This document shows, piece after piece, positions 34,702 to 43,356 of a stretch of DNA of 57,713 bases. The stretch's first letter is position 1, and every line of letters starts with the position of its first letter. The notes under the pieces were generated by a model. That model worked only from the letters and a program-made list of their open reading frames with translations. It made no database searches and was not told the origin of the DNA. The stretch spans positions 1 through 57,713 of the forward strand of contig MEQK01000164.1 in assembly GCA_001770175.1 (NCBI GenBank), in the 5' to 3' direction. A program made the position numbers and the translations under genes. The DNA is from Bdellovibrionales bacterium RIFOXYD1_FULL_55_31. Lineage in GTDB: Bacteria; Bdellovibrionota; UBA1018.

Positions 34702-36345
34702 TTGTTAAAATTCACCCCGTTTTCCACTCATGTTCAGATCTCGGTCCTGATTGCCATCCTCGTCACTATGACAGGCTGCAGGCAAACGACAGGCCGCCCA
34801 TCCACACAGCCGTCGTACACTCCAGGCGGCAGCGTTGATCCGGGTTCGTCCTGGGTGCCCACAGGGCCCGCTTCTTATGTGAATGTGAACGGAAGCAATA
34901 CCTCCGGAGACGGTTCCCAGGAAAAGCCATGGGCTACGCTCTCGCATGCCTGCTCGCGCGTGACCTCGGCCGGAGAAGCGATCATCGTCGGCGCAGGGAC
35001 ATATCACGATTCCAATCAGTGCGTCCTTGCTCCAGGGGTCAGTATTAAAGGCGCCGGTCGCGCCCAAACCACGATCATCAGCAGCCTGAACGCACCCTAT
35101 GTTCAGGCAGTGTCGAATCCCGTGGTCGACGGCAATCAGTTCGTGAGTGATTTCAGGCTGGACGGCAACAATAAGGCTCTCTTGAACGGCATCAATGTCA
35201 CGGGGCGCAATCACTTCACGATCAAAAACATCGACTTCATCCGCATTAAATACAAAGCGATCAGTCTTCAAGGCACGGAGTGGTGGACCCATGCCGAACA
35301 GGACTACCCCGCTGTTCCCCCTCCGGCCTATGCCAGGGGAATTCTGGTCAAAGACGTCACGATCACCGGTTGCTCGAGCAATCAGTTCCAGGCAGCCGTT
35401 TGGGTGCAATCTCTCGAGGATGCGATTTTCGACAATATCGTGGTCGATGAATCAGCAGCCACGGGCGGACAAGGAAACCCGATGAAAAGCTGGCCGGGAT
35501 GGCTAAAACATTGCACGATCAAGAACTCCATCTTTACCGTGAATCAGAACAATTTGGGCGTCAATCCCGAACCGATCACGCTTGAACTCTGGAATATTGA
35601 ACAAGACACCGAAATCTATAACAACACATTCAATGACGGATACATTTCCCTCGTTTCCGGCCGAAAAAACGGCGGCACGAACGCACTCAGCTTTCATGAT
35701 AATCGTCTGAACAACTCGGCTCCTCTCGGTGTCGCTCATGAACTCGCGGTCAGCTACACCGATTTTTACAACAATTCCATTCACACCCAGTCTCTCGGAA
35801 TCTGGGCCGCCACCCACATGTACAATTTCGACGGGATAACGGATATCCGGGTCCACCATAACGTGATCCGAAGCACGAAGGGCAGCAACATCCAGATTCA
35901 GAACGGCCCGGGTGCCGTCGCGTTCAACAATATCTCGGTTTACAATAACGTTTTGGACTCGACCGATGGCACGTGGCCGAATGCGGGTGTGCTCGTTTCG
36001 CCGAACCTCAATACGAATTTCTCGAATATTTCGATTCAGAACAATATTTTCACGAACCTCGGTGTTGGTGTTTACTTTTACGGGGGAAACTCCTGGCGAG
36101 TGCAGCGACCGGTCGTCAAATACAATGACTTCTGGAATGTCAGTAAACAGGTTCAGAACGATGGCGTGACGAGTCCGACAATATCGAACAATTATTCCGT
36201 CGATCCCCTTTTCATGAAAACAGGCGCCCGGCCGAACCCCTACTATCTTCTGCAAACATCAAGTCCGCTGATCAATATGGGAGCCAACGTCGGCTTGCCG
36301 TATCTCGGGACAGCTCCCGATATCGGCGCCTACGAGATGAGATAA
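34702..36345 (+). CDS. lipoprotein with parallel beta-helix domain
   Basis: A 547-residue exported protein. The signal peptide ends in TMTGC|R (lipobox, near residue 26), then a Ser/Pro linker. From about residue 60 the chain is a right-handed beta-helix: Asn-rich ladders such as IYNNTF, YNNSI, VHHNVI, VYNNVL, IQNNIF. It opens with the DUF1565-like strand PWATLSHACSRV. It is a paralogue of the central domain of the gene at 51894-55181 (shared blocks PAVPPP, GGQGNP, SWPGWLKH, HMYN). Such folds include polysaccharide lyases, epimerases and passive adhesins; no catalytic set is proven. Start is TTG 34702 with AAGGAGG nine bases upstream. Confidence 0.8.
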   Translation: MLKFTPFSTHVQISVLIAILVTMTGCRQTTGRPSTQPSYTPGGSVDPGSSWVPTGPASYVNVNGSNTSGDGSQEKPWATLSHACSRVTSAGEAIIVGAGTYHDSNQCVLAPGVSIKGAGRAQTTIISSLNAPYVQAVSNPVVDGNQFVSDFRLDGNNKALLNGINVTGRNHFTIKNIDFIRIKYKAISLQGTEWWTHAEQDYPAVPPPAYARGILVKDVTITGCSSNQFQAAVWVQSLEDAIFDNIVVDESAATGGQGNPMKSWPGWLKHCTIKNSIFTVNQNNLGVNPEPITLELWNIEQDTEIYNNTFNDGYISLVSGRKNGGTNALSFHDNRLNNSAPLGVAHELAVSYTDFYNNSIHTQSLGIWAATHMYNFDGITDIRVHHNVIRSTKGSNIQIQNGPGAVAFNNISVYNNVLDSTDGTWPNAGVLVSPNLNTNFSNISIQNNIFTNLGVGVYFYGGNSWRVQRPVVKYNDFWNVSKQVQNDGVTSPTISNNYSVDPLFMKTGARPNPYYLLQTSSPLINMGANVGLPYLGTAPDIGAYEMR

Positions 36346-36351
36346 GCTTTT

Positions 36352-37119
36352 CTATTTAAATCGCGATTCGGCGAAGGCGGCGGCGAAGTCGTCGGGCAGG
36401 TCGCCGTCATAGAGATTCGTCAGGATATTCTCGCGATCCGTCCGGGGGAGATCCACATCGCTCGCAATAAATTGCCCCCAGAAATTTCTGTAATACCCGA
36501 AAACCGATTCTTCGAACGTCTGCTCGTAAATCGCGGCGATATTCTGATTGCGCCTCAGGCGATCACGACCGGCGGGCGTTCTTGCCGCCATCATGCGCCG
36601 AAGGTTCACATAGTTTTGAACCGTAATCGTGATGAAAGCCGCGTAAGCTTCTTCATGAAAGCCAAATGGATGAGATGAGTAGAGTTGAACGGCACTTTTA
36701 TACCATTCCCGGTAAAAGCCCTCCTCAGTGCGTTTGGCGACGGTTGCAAAGTAACAGTGAAAAAGCTCGTGAGCGACCGTCGCGACCTCGTCGTCCGAGA
36801 GTTCAGCGAACTTTTTCATAGCTCCGGTTCGTCGGTCCTGCATTTCAAGGCCGAAGGTAATCCGGTTCGTAAGGCGGTTGTAGACGGCGATTGCATTCTC
36901 AGGAAGCGCGGCAAAACCGATTCCACTGAGATTTTGTAATGCTTGTTTCAAATACCGAACGGGGGCGCGAAGTTCGGTCATCCCCTGAACGAAGTCAGAG
37001 CTGACACTGGTCGAGTCAGCCCAGCTACTGGGAAGGGTCAAAGAAGCCACTCCTCCGGCCAGAATGATTGCCACAATTGCGCGGCCGAACTGACGAGCAG
37101 CTGATTGAGTCCGTCCCAT
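36352..37119 (-). CDS. secreted HExxH protein (predicted metallopeptidase)
   Basis: A 255-residue exported protein. The signal peptide (AIVAIILAGGVASLTLPSSWA) follows a short basic start. VAHELFHCYFA near residue 125 is an HExxH motif; the Glu-rich FHEEAYAAF about 40 residues later may give the third ligand. It shares no obvious sequence with the two other HExxH proteins except the general strand-helix plan. ATG 37119 follows CCAGGA; the frame is open to 37242 but that part runs into the metH leader. It converges on the beta-helix lipoprotein with six bases between. Confidence 0.7.
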   Translation of the reverse strand: MGRTQSAARQFGRAIVAIILAGGVASLTLPSSWADSTSVSSDFVQGMTELRAPVRYLKQALQNLSGIGFAALPENAIAVYNRLTNRITFGLEMQDRRTGAMKKFAELSDDEVATVAHELFHCYFATVAKRTEEGFYREWYKSAVQLYSSHPFGFHEEAYAAFITITVQNYVNLRRMMAARTPAGRDRLRRNQNIAAIYEQTFEESVFGYYRNFWGQFIASDVDLPRTDRENILTNLYDGDLPDDFAAAFAESRFK

Positions 37120-37266
37120 TCCTGGCCCCCTTTCGGTACCACTCATCCCATAAATGGCTATGCGTGTCAAAAACGAATAAAGATTGATCTGTTCGGGCCA
37201 TTTGTGCTTTCTTCTACAGGGGTTGCACGGCCGCAACGCCACACAGAGAATGCGAGTACATTTCTA

Positions 37267-40200
37267 ATGAGCCCTGTCACAACAAGCCGTTCAGAACTTC
37301 TGCGAAGGCATCTCAGTCAACGCATTCTCGTCCTTGATGGCGCGATGGGAACAGCGATCCAGAAATTCAACCTGACAGCCGAAGATTTCGGAGGTTCTGA
37401 TCACGAAGGATGCAATGAGAATCTCGTACTCACCCGGCCCGAGGTCATCCGCCGGATTCACGAGAGCTATCTCGAGGCAGGGTGCGACATTATCGAAACA
37501 AATACTTTTGGAGCCACCCCGCTCGTTCTCGATGACTACAACTTAGGGTCCCGGTCCCACGAGATCAACGTCACGGCCGCTAAACTGGCACGCGATGCCG
37601 CGGAAAAGTATTCGACTTCCGCCCATCCGCGTTTTGTCGCAGGCTCGATCGGGCCCACGACAAAAGCAATTTCCGTCACGGGTGGGATTTCTTTCGACGA
37701 ACTTCAGGAAAATTTTCACCAACAGGCGAGAGCTCTTGTCGACGGCGGTGTGGATTACCTGCTGCTGGAAACCTGCCAGGACACGAGAAATGTCAAAGCG
37801 GCCCTCCTCGCGATTGATCGCCTGTTCAGTGAAATGGGTCGGGAAATCCCGATCGCGGTTTCGGGAACGATCGAGGCCTCGGGAACGATGCTCGCGGGAC
37901 AATCCATTGAGGCTTTCCTTGCCTCCCTCTCTCATCTCGAGCTTCTCTATATCGGGATTAATTGCGCGACCGGCCCCGAACTGATGGCCGATCATATCCG
38001 CCCCTTGGCTCGACTTTCGAGATTGCCCGTCGCCTGCGTTCCAAACGCGGGATTGCCTGACGAGCATGGCGATTATCTCGAGACCCCCGAAATGGTCTCG
38101 AATGTCCTGAAACGCTTCCTGACGAACCGGTGGATCAATGTGCTCGGTGGTTGCTGCGGAACACAACCGAGCCACATCGAAGCCCTCACCCGTCTCGCGC
38201 GTGACCATGCGCCGCGAACCGAGTTCGCTACTCCCCGATCTTTTCTTTCGGGCGTCGACTATCTCGAAGTTACGGACGAGGTACGCCCGGTCATTGTCGG
38301 AGAACGGACAAACGTGATCGGGAGCAGGAAATTCAAGAACCTCATTTGCGAAGAAAAATTTGATGAAGCATCTGAGATTGCGCGAGTTCAGGTAAAGAAC
38401 GGCGCCCAGGTGATTGATGTTTGTCTTGCGAATCCCGATCGGGACGAGCTTAAGGATATGCGAACTTTCATGGAGCACGCTTCAAAAAAGGTTCGAGTTC
38501 CTTTTATGATTGATACGACCTCACCGGAGGTCCTGGCTGCGGCTCTGACCTATTGCCAGGGAAAAACCATCATCAACTCCGTCAACCTCGAGGACGGGGA
38601 GGCCCGCTTCCGTAAGATTGTTCCCCTCGCCCGCAGGTTCGGCGCCGCCCTTGTCGTCGGCACGATCGACGATCACCCAGCGCAAGGAATGGGCATTTCG
38701 CGGGAACGTAAGCTCGCGATCGCTGAACGGTCTTACGAGCTCCTGACCGGAACCTACGGAATGCCCCCCGAAGACCTCTACTTCGATCCTCTCGTCTTTC
38801 CGTGCGCAACCGGAGACTCTCAATATGTCGGTTCGGCAATCGAGACGATTGAAGGTGTTCGCCTGATCAAGTCCCGGTTCCCGAGATCAAAGACGATTCT
38901 CGGGATTTCAAACGTAAGCTTCGGCCTTCCTGCGGCCGGGCGCGAGATTCTGAATTCCGTTTTTCTCTATCATGCAGTTCGTGCGGGACTTGACTTGGCG
39001 ATCGTGAATTCGGAAAAGCTGGAACGTTATGCGATGATCCCCGAAAGGGACCGCGAACTCGCCGAAGATCTTCTGTACAACCGCGGAACAGACCCGGTTT
39101 CAGCTTTCGCCACGCACTTTCGTGACCGCAAACCGGCGGAACGCACGGAGAAGCAAAAACTTCCGCTGCTCGAACGACTCGCACGGTCGATCATTGAAGG
39201 TTCCAAGGAAGGACTGGAAGCGGACATCAAAGAAGCCGTTCAACAACTCCGCCCTCTCGAAATCATCAACGGCCCGCTCATGAAAGGCATGGACGAGGTC
39301 GGCCGCCTGTTTAAGGCGAACCAGCTCATCGTCGCCGAGGTTCTCCAATCCGCTGAAGCGATGAAAACGGCCGTTTCCCATCTCGAACCTTACATGCAGA
39401 AATCCGAGACGAGTTCGCGGGGAAAAGTCCTCCTCGCGACCGTCAAAGGCGACGTTCACGACATCGGAAAAAACCTGGTGGAAATTATCCTGGCCAATAA
39501 CGGCTTTGAAGTCGTGAACCTCGGGATCAAAGTCCCGACCGAGGATCTGATTCAGGCTGCACGTGAACACCAGCCCGACATCATCGGCCTGTCGGGGCTT
39601 CTCGTCAAATCAGCCCAGCAAATGGTAGCGACGGCCGAAGACTTCTCGAGGGCGGGCGTGACAACTCCGGTCCTCGTCGGCGGCGCCGCACTGTCCTCCA
39701 GTTTCGTCGATAAGCACATTGCCAAAGCCTACGGCCAAGGAACGGTCGCTTATGCGTCCGATGCCATGGCCGGTTTGGAACTCGCCAAAAGGATCGTCAA
39801 CCCTCAACACTTTGAAAAGCTCAAGACGGAACTCGCTTCACGGCGAGAACACTCCACGAGTATCCCGAGTCAGGACCGCCCGGACAGCGCGAAAGCATCC
39901 CCGGAAGTCCGATCGGCCAAAATCGAACTTCTTCGTGAGTTACCCTCCCCTCCCGACTTTAGGCGCCACGTACTTCGAAACACCCCGCTCGAACAAATCT
40001 GGCGATTCGTCAATCCGCTCATGCTTTACGGACGTCATCTCGGAATCAAAGGCAGCACGGTGCGCCTGCTCGAAGCCGCTCATCTGCCCGAAGTAGCCTC
40101 CTCCGATCCAAAGGCTCTCTCCATCTGGAACACCGTCGAAGAAGTCAAAGCCGAGTACTCCGAAGGCAGCGGCGAAATTTTTCAGCCTTCGGCGATCTTT

Positions 40201-40794
40201 CAATTCTTCCGGGCTTCGAACAGTTCAAACCAGCTTCGGTTATATTCCGACGATCGGCTCCGAGCCGCCTTCGACTTCCCTCGTCAGGCGATGCCGGACG
40301 GCCTTTGCCTGGCCGATTACGTCGCCCCGGAACCAGCGCCACACGGCGAAAGGGATTCCGTCGCGCTCTTCATTGTCAGCGTCGGGAAAGGGATACGCCA
40401 GGTTTCCGAATCACTCAAAATGCGGGGGGATTATCTGAAGTCGCACATCATCCAAGCGCTGGCCCTTGAGTCGGCCGAAGCTTACGCCGAGTTGCTTCAC
40501 AGTCAAATTCGCAAGATGTGGGGATTCCCTGACCCGCCGGAACTCACGATGCTCGAACGCTTTCAGGCGCGCTATCGCGGAAAACGCTACTCGTTCGGAT
40601 ACCCCGCCTGTCCCCGCCTGGACGACCAGAAGATCCTGTTCGAGGTTCTTAACCCCTCCGAAATCGGGATCGAACTCACCGAAACCATGATGATGGACCC
40701 GGAGGCAAGCGTCTCCGCGATTGCCTTTCATCATCCCGCCGCGACGTATTTTTCCGTAGGTCATAAGGGAGGCGTTGACGATGATAACCGTTAA
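37267..40794 (+). CDS. metH: cobalamin-dependent methionine synthase
   Basis: A complete 1175-residue MetH, slightly shorter than E. coli. Homocysteine domain: LDGAMGTAIQ at the start, GINCATGP, and the zinc site GGCCGT near residue 293. Folate domain (about 330-620): VIGERTNVIGSRKF. B12 cap helices at about 640-720, then the DVHDIGKN base-off motif near residue 730 and GLSGLL and VGGAALS beyond. Activation domain (about 890-1175): YGRHLGIKG and the SAM-binding GYPACPRLDDQ. ATG 37267 is preceded by an A-rich stretch; the frame stays open to 37105. No B12 box or known riboswitch core is seen in the 147-base leader. It leads a six-gene run; its stop overlaps the next start by 14 bases. Confidence 0.95.
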   Translation: MSPVTTSRSELLRRHLSQRILVLDGAMGTAIQKFNLTAEDFGGSDHEGCNENLVLTRPEVIRRIHESYLEAGCDIIETNTFGATPLVLDDYNLGSRSHEINVTAAKLARDAAEKYSTSAHPRFVAGSIGPTTKAISVTGGISFDELQENFHQQARALVDGGVDYLLLETCQDTRNVKAALLAIDRLFSEMGREIPIAVSGTIEASGTMLAGQSIEAFLASLSHLELLYIGINCATGPELMADHIRPLARLSRLPVACVPNAGLPDEHGDYLETPEMVSNVLKRFLTNRWINVLGGCCGTQPSHIEALTRLARDHAPRTEFATPRSFLSGVDYLEVTDEVRPVIVGERTNVIGSRKFKNLICEEKFDEASEIARVQVKNGAQVIDVCLANPDRDELKDMRTFMEHASKKVRVPFMIDTTSPEVLAAALTYCQGKTIINSVNLEDGEARFRKIVPLARRFGAALVVGTIDDHPAQGMGISRERKLAIAERSYELLTGTYGMPPEDLYFDPLVFPCATGDSQYVGSAIETIEGVRLIKSRFPRSKTILGISNVSFGLPAAGREILNSVFLYHAVRAGLDLAIVNSEKLERYAMIPERDRELAEDLLYNRGTDPVSAFATHFRDRKPAERTEKQKLPLLERLARSIIEGSKEGLEADIKEAVQQLRPLEIINGPLMKGMDEVGRLFKANQLIVAEVLQSAEAMKTAVSHLEPYMQKSETSSRGKVLLATVKGDVHDIGKNLVEIILANNGFEVVNLGIKVPTEDLIQAAREHQPDIIGLSGLLVKSAQQMVATAEDFSRAGVTTPVLVGGAALSSSFVDKHIAKAYGQGTVAYASDAMAGLELAKRIVNPQHFEKLKTELASRREHSTSIPSQDRPDSAKASPEVRSAKIELLRELPSPPDFRRHVLRNTPLEQIWRFVNPLMLYGRHLGIKGSTVRLLEAAHLPEVASSDPKALSIWNTVEEVKAEYSEGSGEIFQPSAIFQFFRASNSSNQLRLYSDDRLRAAFDFPRQAMPDGLCLADYVAPEPAPHGERDSVALFIVSVGKGIRQVSESLKMRGDYLKSHIIQALALESAEAYAELLHSQIRKMWGFPDPPELTMLERFQARYRGKRYSFGYPACPRLDDQKILFEVLNPSEIGIELTETMMMDPEASVSAIAFHHPAATYFSVGHKGGVDDDNR

Positions 40795-41851
40795 TCCCGT
40801 GCATGCGACAACCGGTATCGGGAGTCTTCCGCACCACAATATTGATTCAGCCCTCGATTTTTCGTTCAGGGCGGGGATTCCATTTCTTCCTCAGATTCCG
40901 ATCCGCAACCCATGGGAGTTCATGATCGCACAAGCGCTCGAGGGACTGCCGGGGTTGGAGGTCGAGAAAGACGGCGCCGTGTTTCTGAAGCTGGACGTAT
41001 GGAAGAGCCGCTCACAGGAACTCGATCGCAAACTCAATGAGGCTTTCTCGCGCAGCACACAGGAAAAGGAAGCCTTCATCGGTTTCGAACCGTCGCCCGC
41101 CATTTCGAGCAGCTGGCAACCCTTCCTGTGGGAACTCGAGGAACGCGGCACCTCGCTCGCCAAGATCCAGATTGCGGGACCGATGACCGCGCAATGGGCG
41201 CTGAGGGCAAAAGGTGGAGCCTCCCTCGACCAGTACCCCGAAGTCACGTCTCAGATCTTTCGGGTCATCATGGCCCGAGCCGTGGCGATGACCCGCCGTT
41301 TGAAGACGGCCGGAATTCAGCCCCTCATTTTTTTGGACGAACCGGGGCTCTACGGCTTGTCGCTCACGAATACCCGCCACCTGATGGGACTTCAGGAATT
41401 GAAGCTTTTGGTGCAAACCCTTTCGAAAGAGGGCGCTACCATCGGCCTGCATTGCTGCAGTAATACAATCTGGAGCAAGATTCTCGAACTCGGCCTGGAT
41501 TATCTCTCGATTGACGCTGATCTCTCGCTTACCGGTCTGATCGGTGATGAGCGCGGCGCGCGAGTCGCGGAATTCGTGAAGCACGGGGGGCGCCTTTCAC
41601 TGGGGATCATAAGAACGGGCTCGGCCGACCGTTCAGTCATGCTGCGAACGCTTCGTCCCGCGGTGCTTTTCGGAAATCTCATGGAGACCCTCGGCCGGGT
41701 TTGGAAAGAAGAAGCCGAACTCGTGAAAAAAGTTTTGAGCGAAGCGCTCTACACTCCCGCCTGCGGTTTGGCGCTCCACTCGACCGAAGAGGCGGAATGG
41801 ATTCTCGAAACCTTGAACGCCTTCCACAAGGATTGTATTTCGAAACTATGA
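40781..41851 (+). CDS. UROD/MetE superfamily protein (MetE core-like)
   Basis: A 356-residue barrel protein of the UroD/MetE superfamily. Residues 12-20 read TTGIGSLPHH, as in MetE-like proteins; further on AGPMTAQWA, IFLDEPGL, and the zinc-type site GLHCCSNTIW with a distal Cys in TPACGLALHS match the MetE C-terminal catalytic half (His, Cys, Cys ligands; the fourth, Glu/Asp, may be in IDAD). It lacks the duplicated N-terminal half of MetE. Such core proteins may take methyl from a B12 protein rather than from folate. Its start lies inside metH, so the two are coupled. Whether it makes methionine or acts on another thiol or porphyrin-like substrate is open. Confidence 0.75.
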   Translation: MITVNPVHATTGIGSLPHHNIDSALDFSFRAGIPFLPQIPIRNPWEFMIAQALEGLPGLEVEKDGAVFLKLDVWKSRSQELDRKLNEAFSRSTQEKEAFIGFEPSPAISSSWQPFLWELEERGTSLAKIQIAGPMTAQWALRAKGGASLDQYPEVTSQIFRVIMARAVAMTRRLKTAGIQPLIFLDEPGLYGLSLTNTRHLMGLQELKLLVQTLSKEGATIGLHCCSNTIWSKILELGLDYLSIDADLSLTGLIGDERGARVAEFVKHGGRLSLGIIRTGSADRSVMLRTLRPAVLFGNLMETLGRVWKEEAELVKKVLSEALYTPACGLALHSTEEAEWILETLNAFHKDCISKL

Positions 41852-43356
41852 CCTTCGCCCTCTTTCGCGAAATGCATTCGTTGACGCCACTCTCCGATTC
41901 GGTTCCCCTCGCGTCACTTGACGTTTCGCTTCTCATTCCTGCCCGTAATTCGGGTCATGCTCTCGAGAAAACCGTTCAAGAGGCCCATCGTTTTCTCAGC
42001 GTGCGTTATCCCGGCGCATTCGAGATCATTCTGATTCCGAATCCGGCGCTGAACCCGCCGCCGGGCGCGCCCAAGGATGAATCCACCGAGATTTCCGAAT
42101 CACTTTCGGCGCGCTTCGCGCACGTCAAGACGGTTCGACATTACTCGCCGAGCGGAAAGGGCGCGGCATTACGCACCGGCTTTCTCGCATCTCGCGGCCA
42201 GTGGATCCTATTCACCGATGCGGATCTCCCCTATGACCTGGAGTTTTTCGACAGGGCCATGGAAAAATTGCGGAACGGCTATCATTTCGTAACGGGCAAC
42301 CGGAGATTGGGTTCCAGTCATTTTAATGTGCCCGTCGATCTCCTTCGCCTCGCCTACGGACGGCATCGCTTGGGGCTTGCTTTCAATCAAGTCGTGCGCT
42401 GGCTTTTTCCGATCAAGGCGATCGACACTCAGGCGGGCATCAAGGCGATGTCGCGGGATCTCGCTGCAAAGGTATTTTCGTTGCAGCGTTGCCCGGGTTT
42501 CTTTTTCGATCTCGAGTTTTTCCTGACGGCGCGATGTCAGGGATTCAGGCACGTCGACCTTCCCGTCACACTTTATCTGAACAGCGAGAAGAGTACGGTT
42601 CGGGTCTTTCGCGAATCGATCCTCGCCGGCTTTTGGCTCGCAAGGATCTGGTGGCTGCATCGGCTTGGCTCCTACGGCCGGGCGCCGCGCAGACGCGGAG
42701 TGCTGGCCCGGTACCGCAATGCATCCTTCTCCACTCGCCTCTTCCTGAAAGCTCGTTGGCACCTCACGCCCTATCTCGATATGGCCGAGCATTTGCCTGT
42801 GTCAGGACCGGTGCTCGACCTGGGCTGCGGGCATGGTCTTCTTGCCATCGCAATCGCGCTCGATGCGCCTGACCGTGCCGTTTACGGGATCGACCATGAT
42901 GTCGCCCGCGTGGAACTCGCCAAGAACGCCGCCTCCGATTTGCCTAATATCCGCTTCAACGTCGGGACGATGGACCAGATCCCGGCGGCTGGCCCTTATT
43001 CGGGCATCGCGATGATCGATGTTTATCACTACTTCAAGCCCGAGACTCAGGAGGAACTTGCCCGGAGGGCATTCGCGCAACTCCAGCCCGGCGGGACGCT
43101 TCTGGTTCGGGAAGTCGAACCGCAAGGCGGGTTCGCCTCCTCCTGGAACCAGTGGTACGAAAAGCTCGCGACCGCGAGCGGATTCACTCAGGCCGATAAA
43201 GCCCAACTTCATTTCCGCACGACTCGCGATTGGGAGGACCTTTTCAAAAAAGCCGGATTCACGGTGAAATCACGACGCTGTGGCAGTCGGCTATTTTCAG
43301 ATGTTCTCTTCATATGCGATCGTCCTCGAATCGAGGGCATCGAGGCGTCACCATGA
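41848..43356 (+). CDS. GT2 glycosyltransferase fused to a SAM methyltransferase
   Basis: A 502-residue two-domain protein. Residues about 25-250 are a GT-A family 2 domain of the dolichyl-phosphate glucose/mannose transferase type: VSLLIPARN, then the metal motif DAD (residues 124-126, FTDADLP), the VTGNRR loop, and IDTQAGIKAM. Residues about 310-495 are a class I methyltransferase with LDLGCGHG at 323-330, then YGIDHD and LLVREVEP. Start ATG 41848 overlaps the previous stop; a longer frame to 41701 is in the MetE-like gene. No membrane anchor is obvious, though the W/L-rich 260-285 region could sit on the bilayer. Likely moves a sugar to a lipid carrier and methylates the product. Confidence 0.82.
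   Translation: MTFALFREMHSLTPLSDSVPLASLDVSLLIPARNSGHALEKTVQEAHRFLSVRYPGAFEIILIPNPALNPPPGAPKDESTEISESLSARFAHVKTVRHYSPSGKGAALRTGFLASRGQWILFTDADLPYDLEFFDRAMEKLRNGYHFVTGNRRLGSSHFNVPVDLLRLAYGRHRLGLAFNQVVRWLFPIKAIDTQAGIKAMSRDLAAKVFSLQRCPGFFFDLEFFLTARCQGFRHVDLPVTLYLNSEKSTVRVFRESILAGFWLARIWWLHRLGSYGRAPRRRGVLARYRNASFSTRLFLKARWHLTPYLDMAEHLPVSGPVLDLGCGHGLLAIAIALDAPDRAVYGIDHDVARVELAKNAASDLPNIRFNVGTMDQIPAAGPYSGIAMIDVYHYFKPETQEELARRAFAQLQPGGTLLVREVEPQGGFASSWNQWYEKLATASGFTQADKAQLHFRTTRDWEDLFKKAGFTVKSRRCGSRLFSDVLFICDRPRIEGIEASP

Noticed and set aside
34455..36345. Genomic island inserted at tRNA-Gly
   Set aside because: No second copy of the tRNA 3' end and no integrase; one adjacent lipoprotein gene is not enough.
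37120..37266. Cobalamin or SAM riboswitch before metH
   Set aside because: No B12 box and no known SAM or SAH core could be traced; the leader is too short for a cobalamin riboswitch.
37543..38478. Long minus-strand open frame of 311 codons inside metH
   Set aside because: Antisense shadow of a conserved gene in GC-rich DNA; composition is Arg/Gly/His-rich and shows no family motif.
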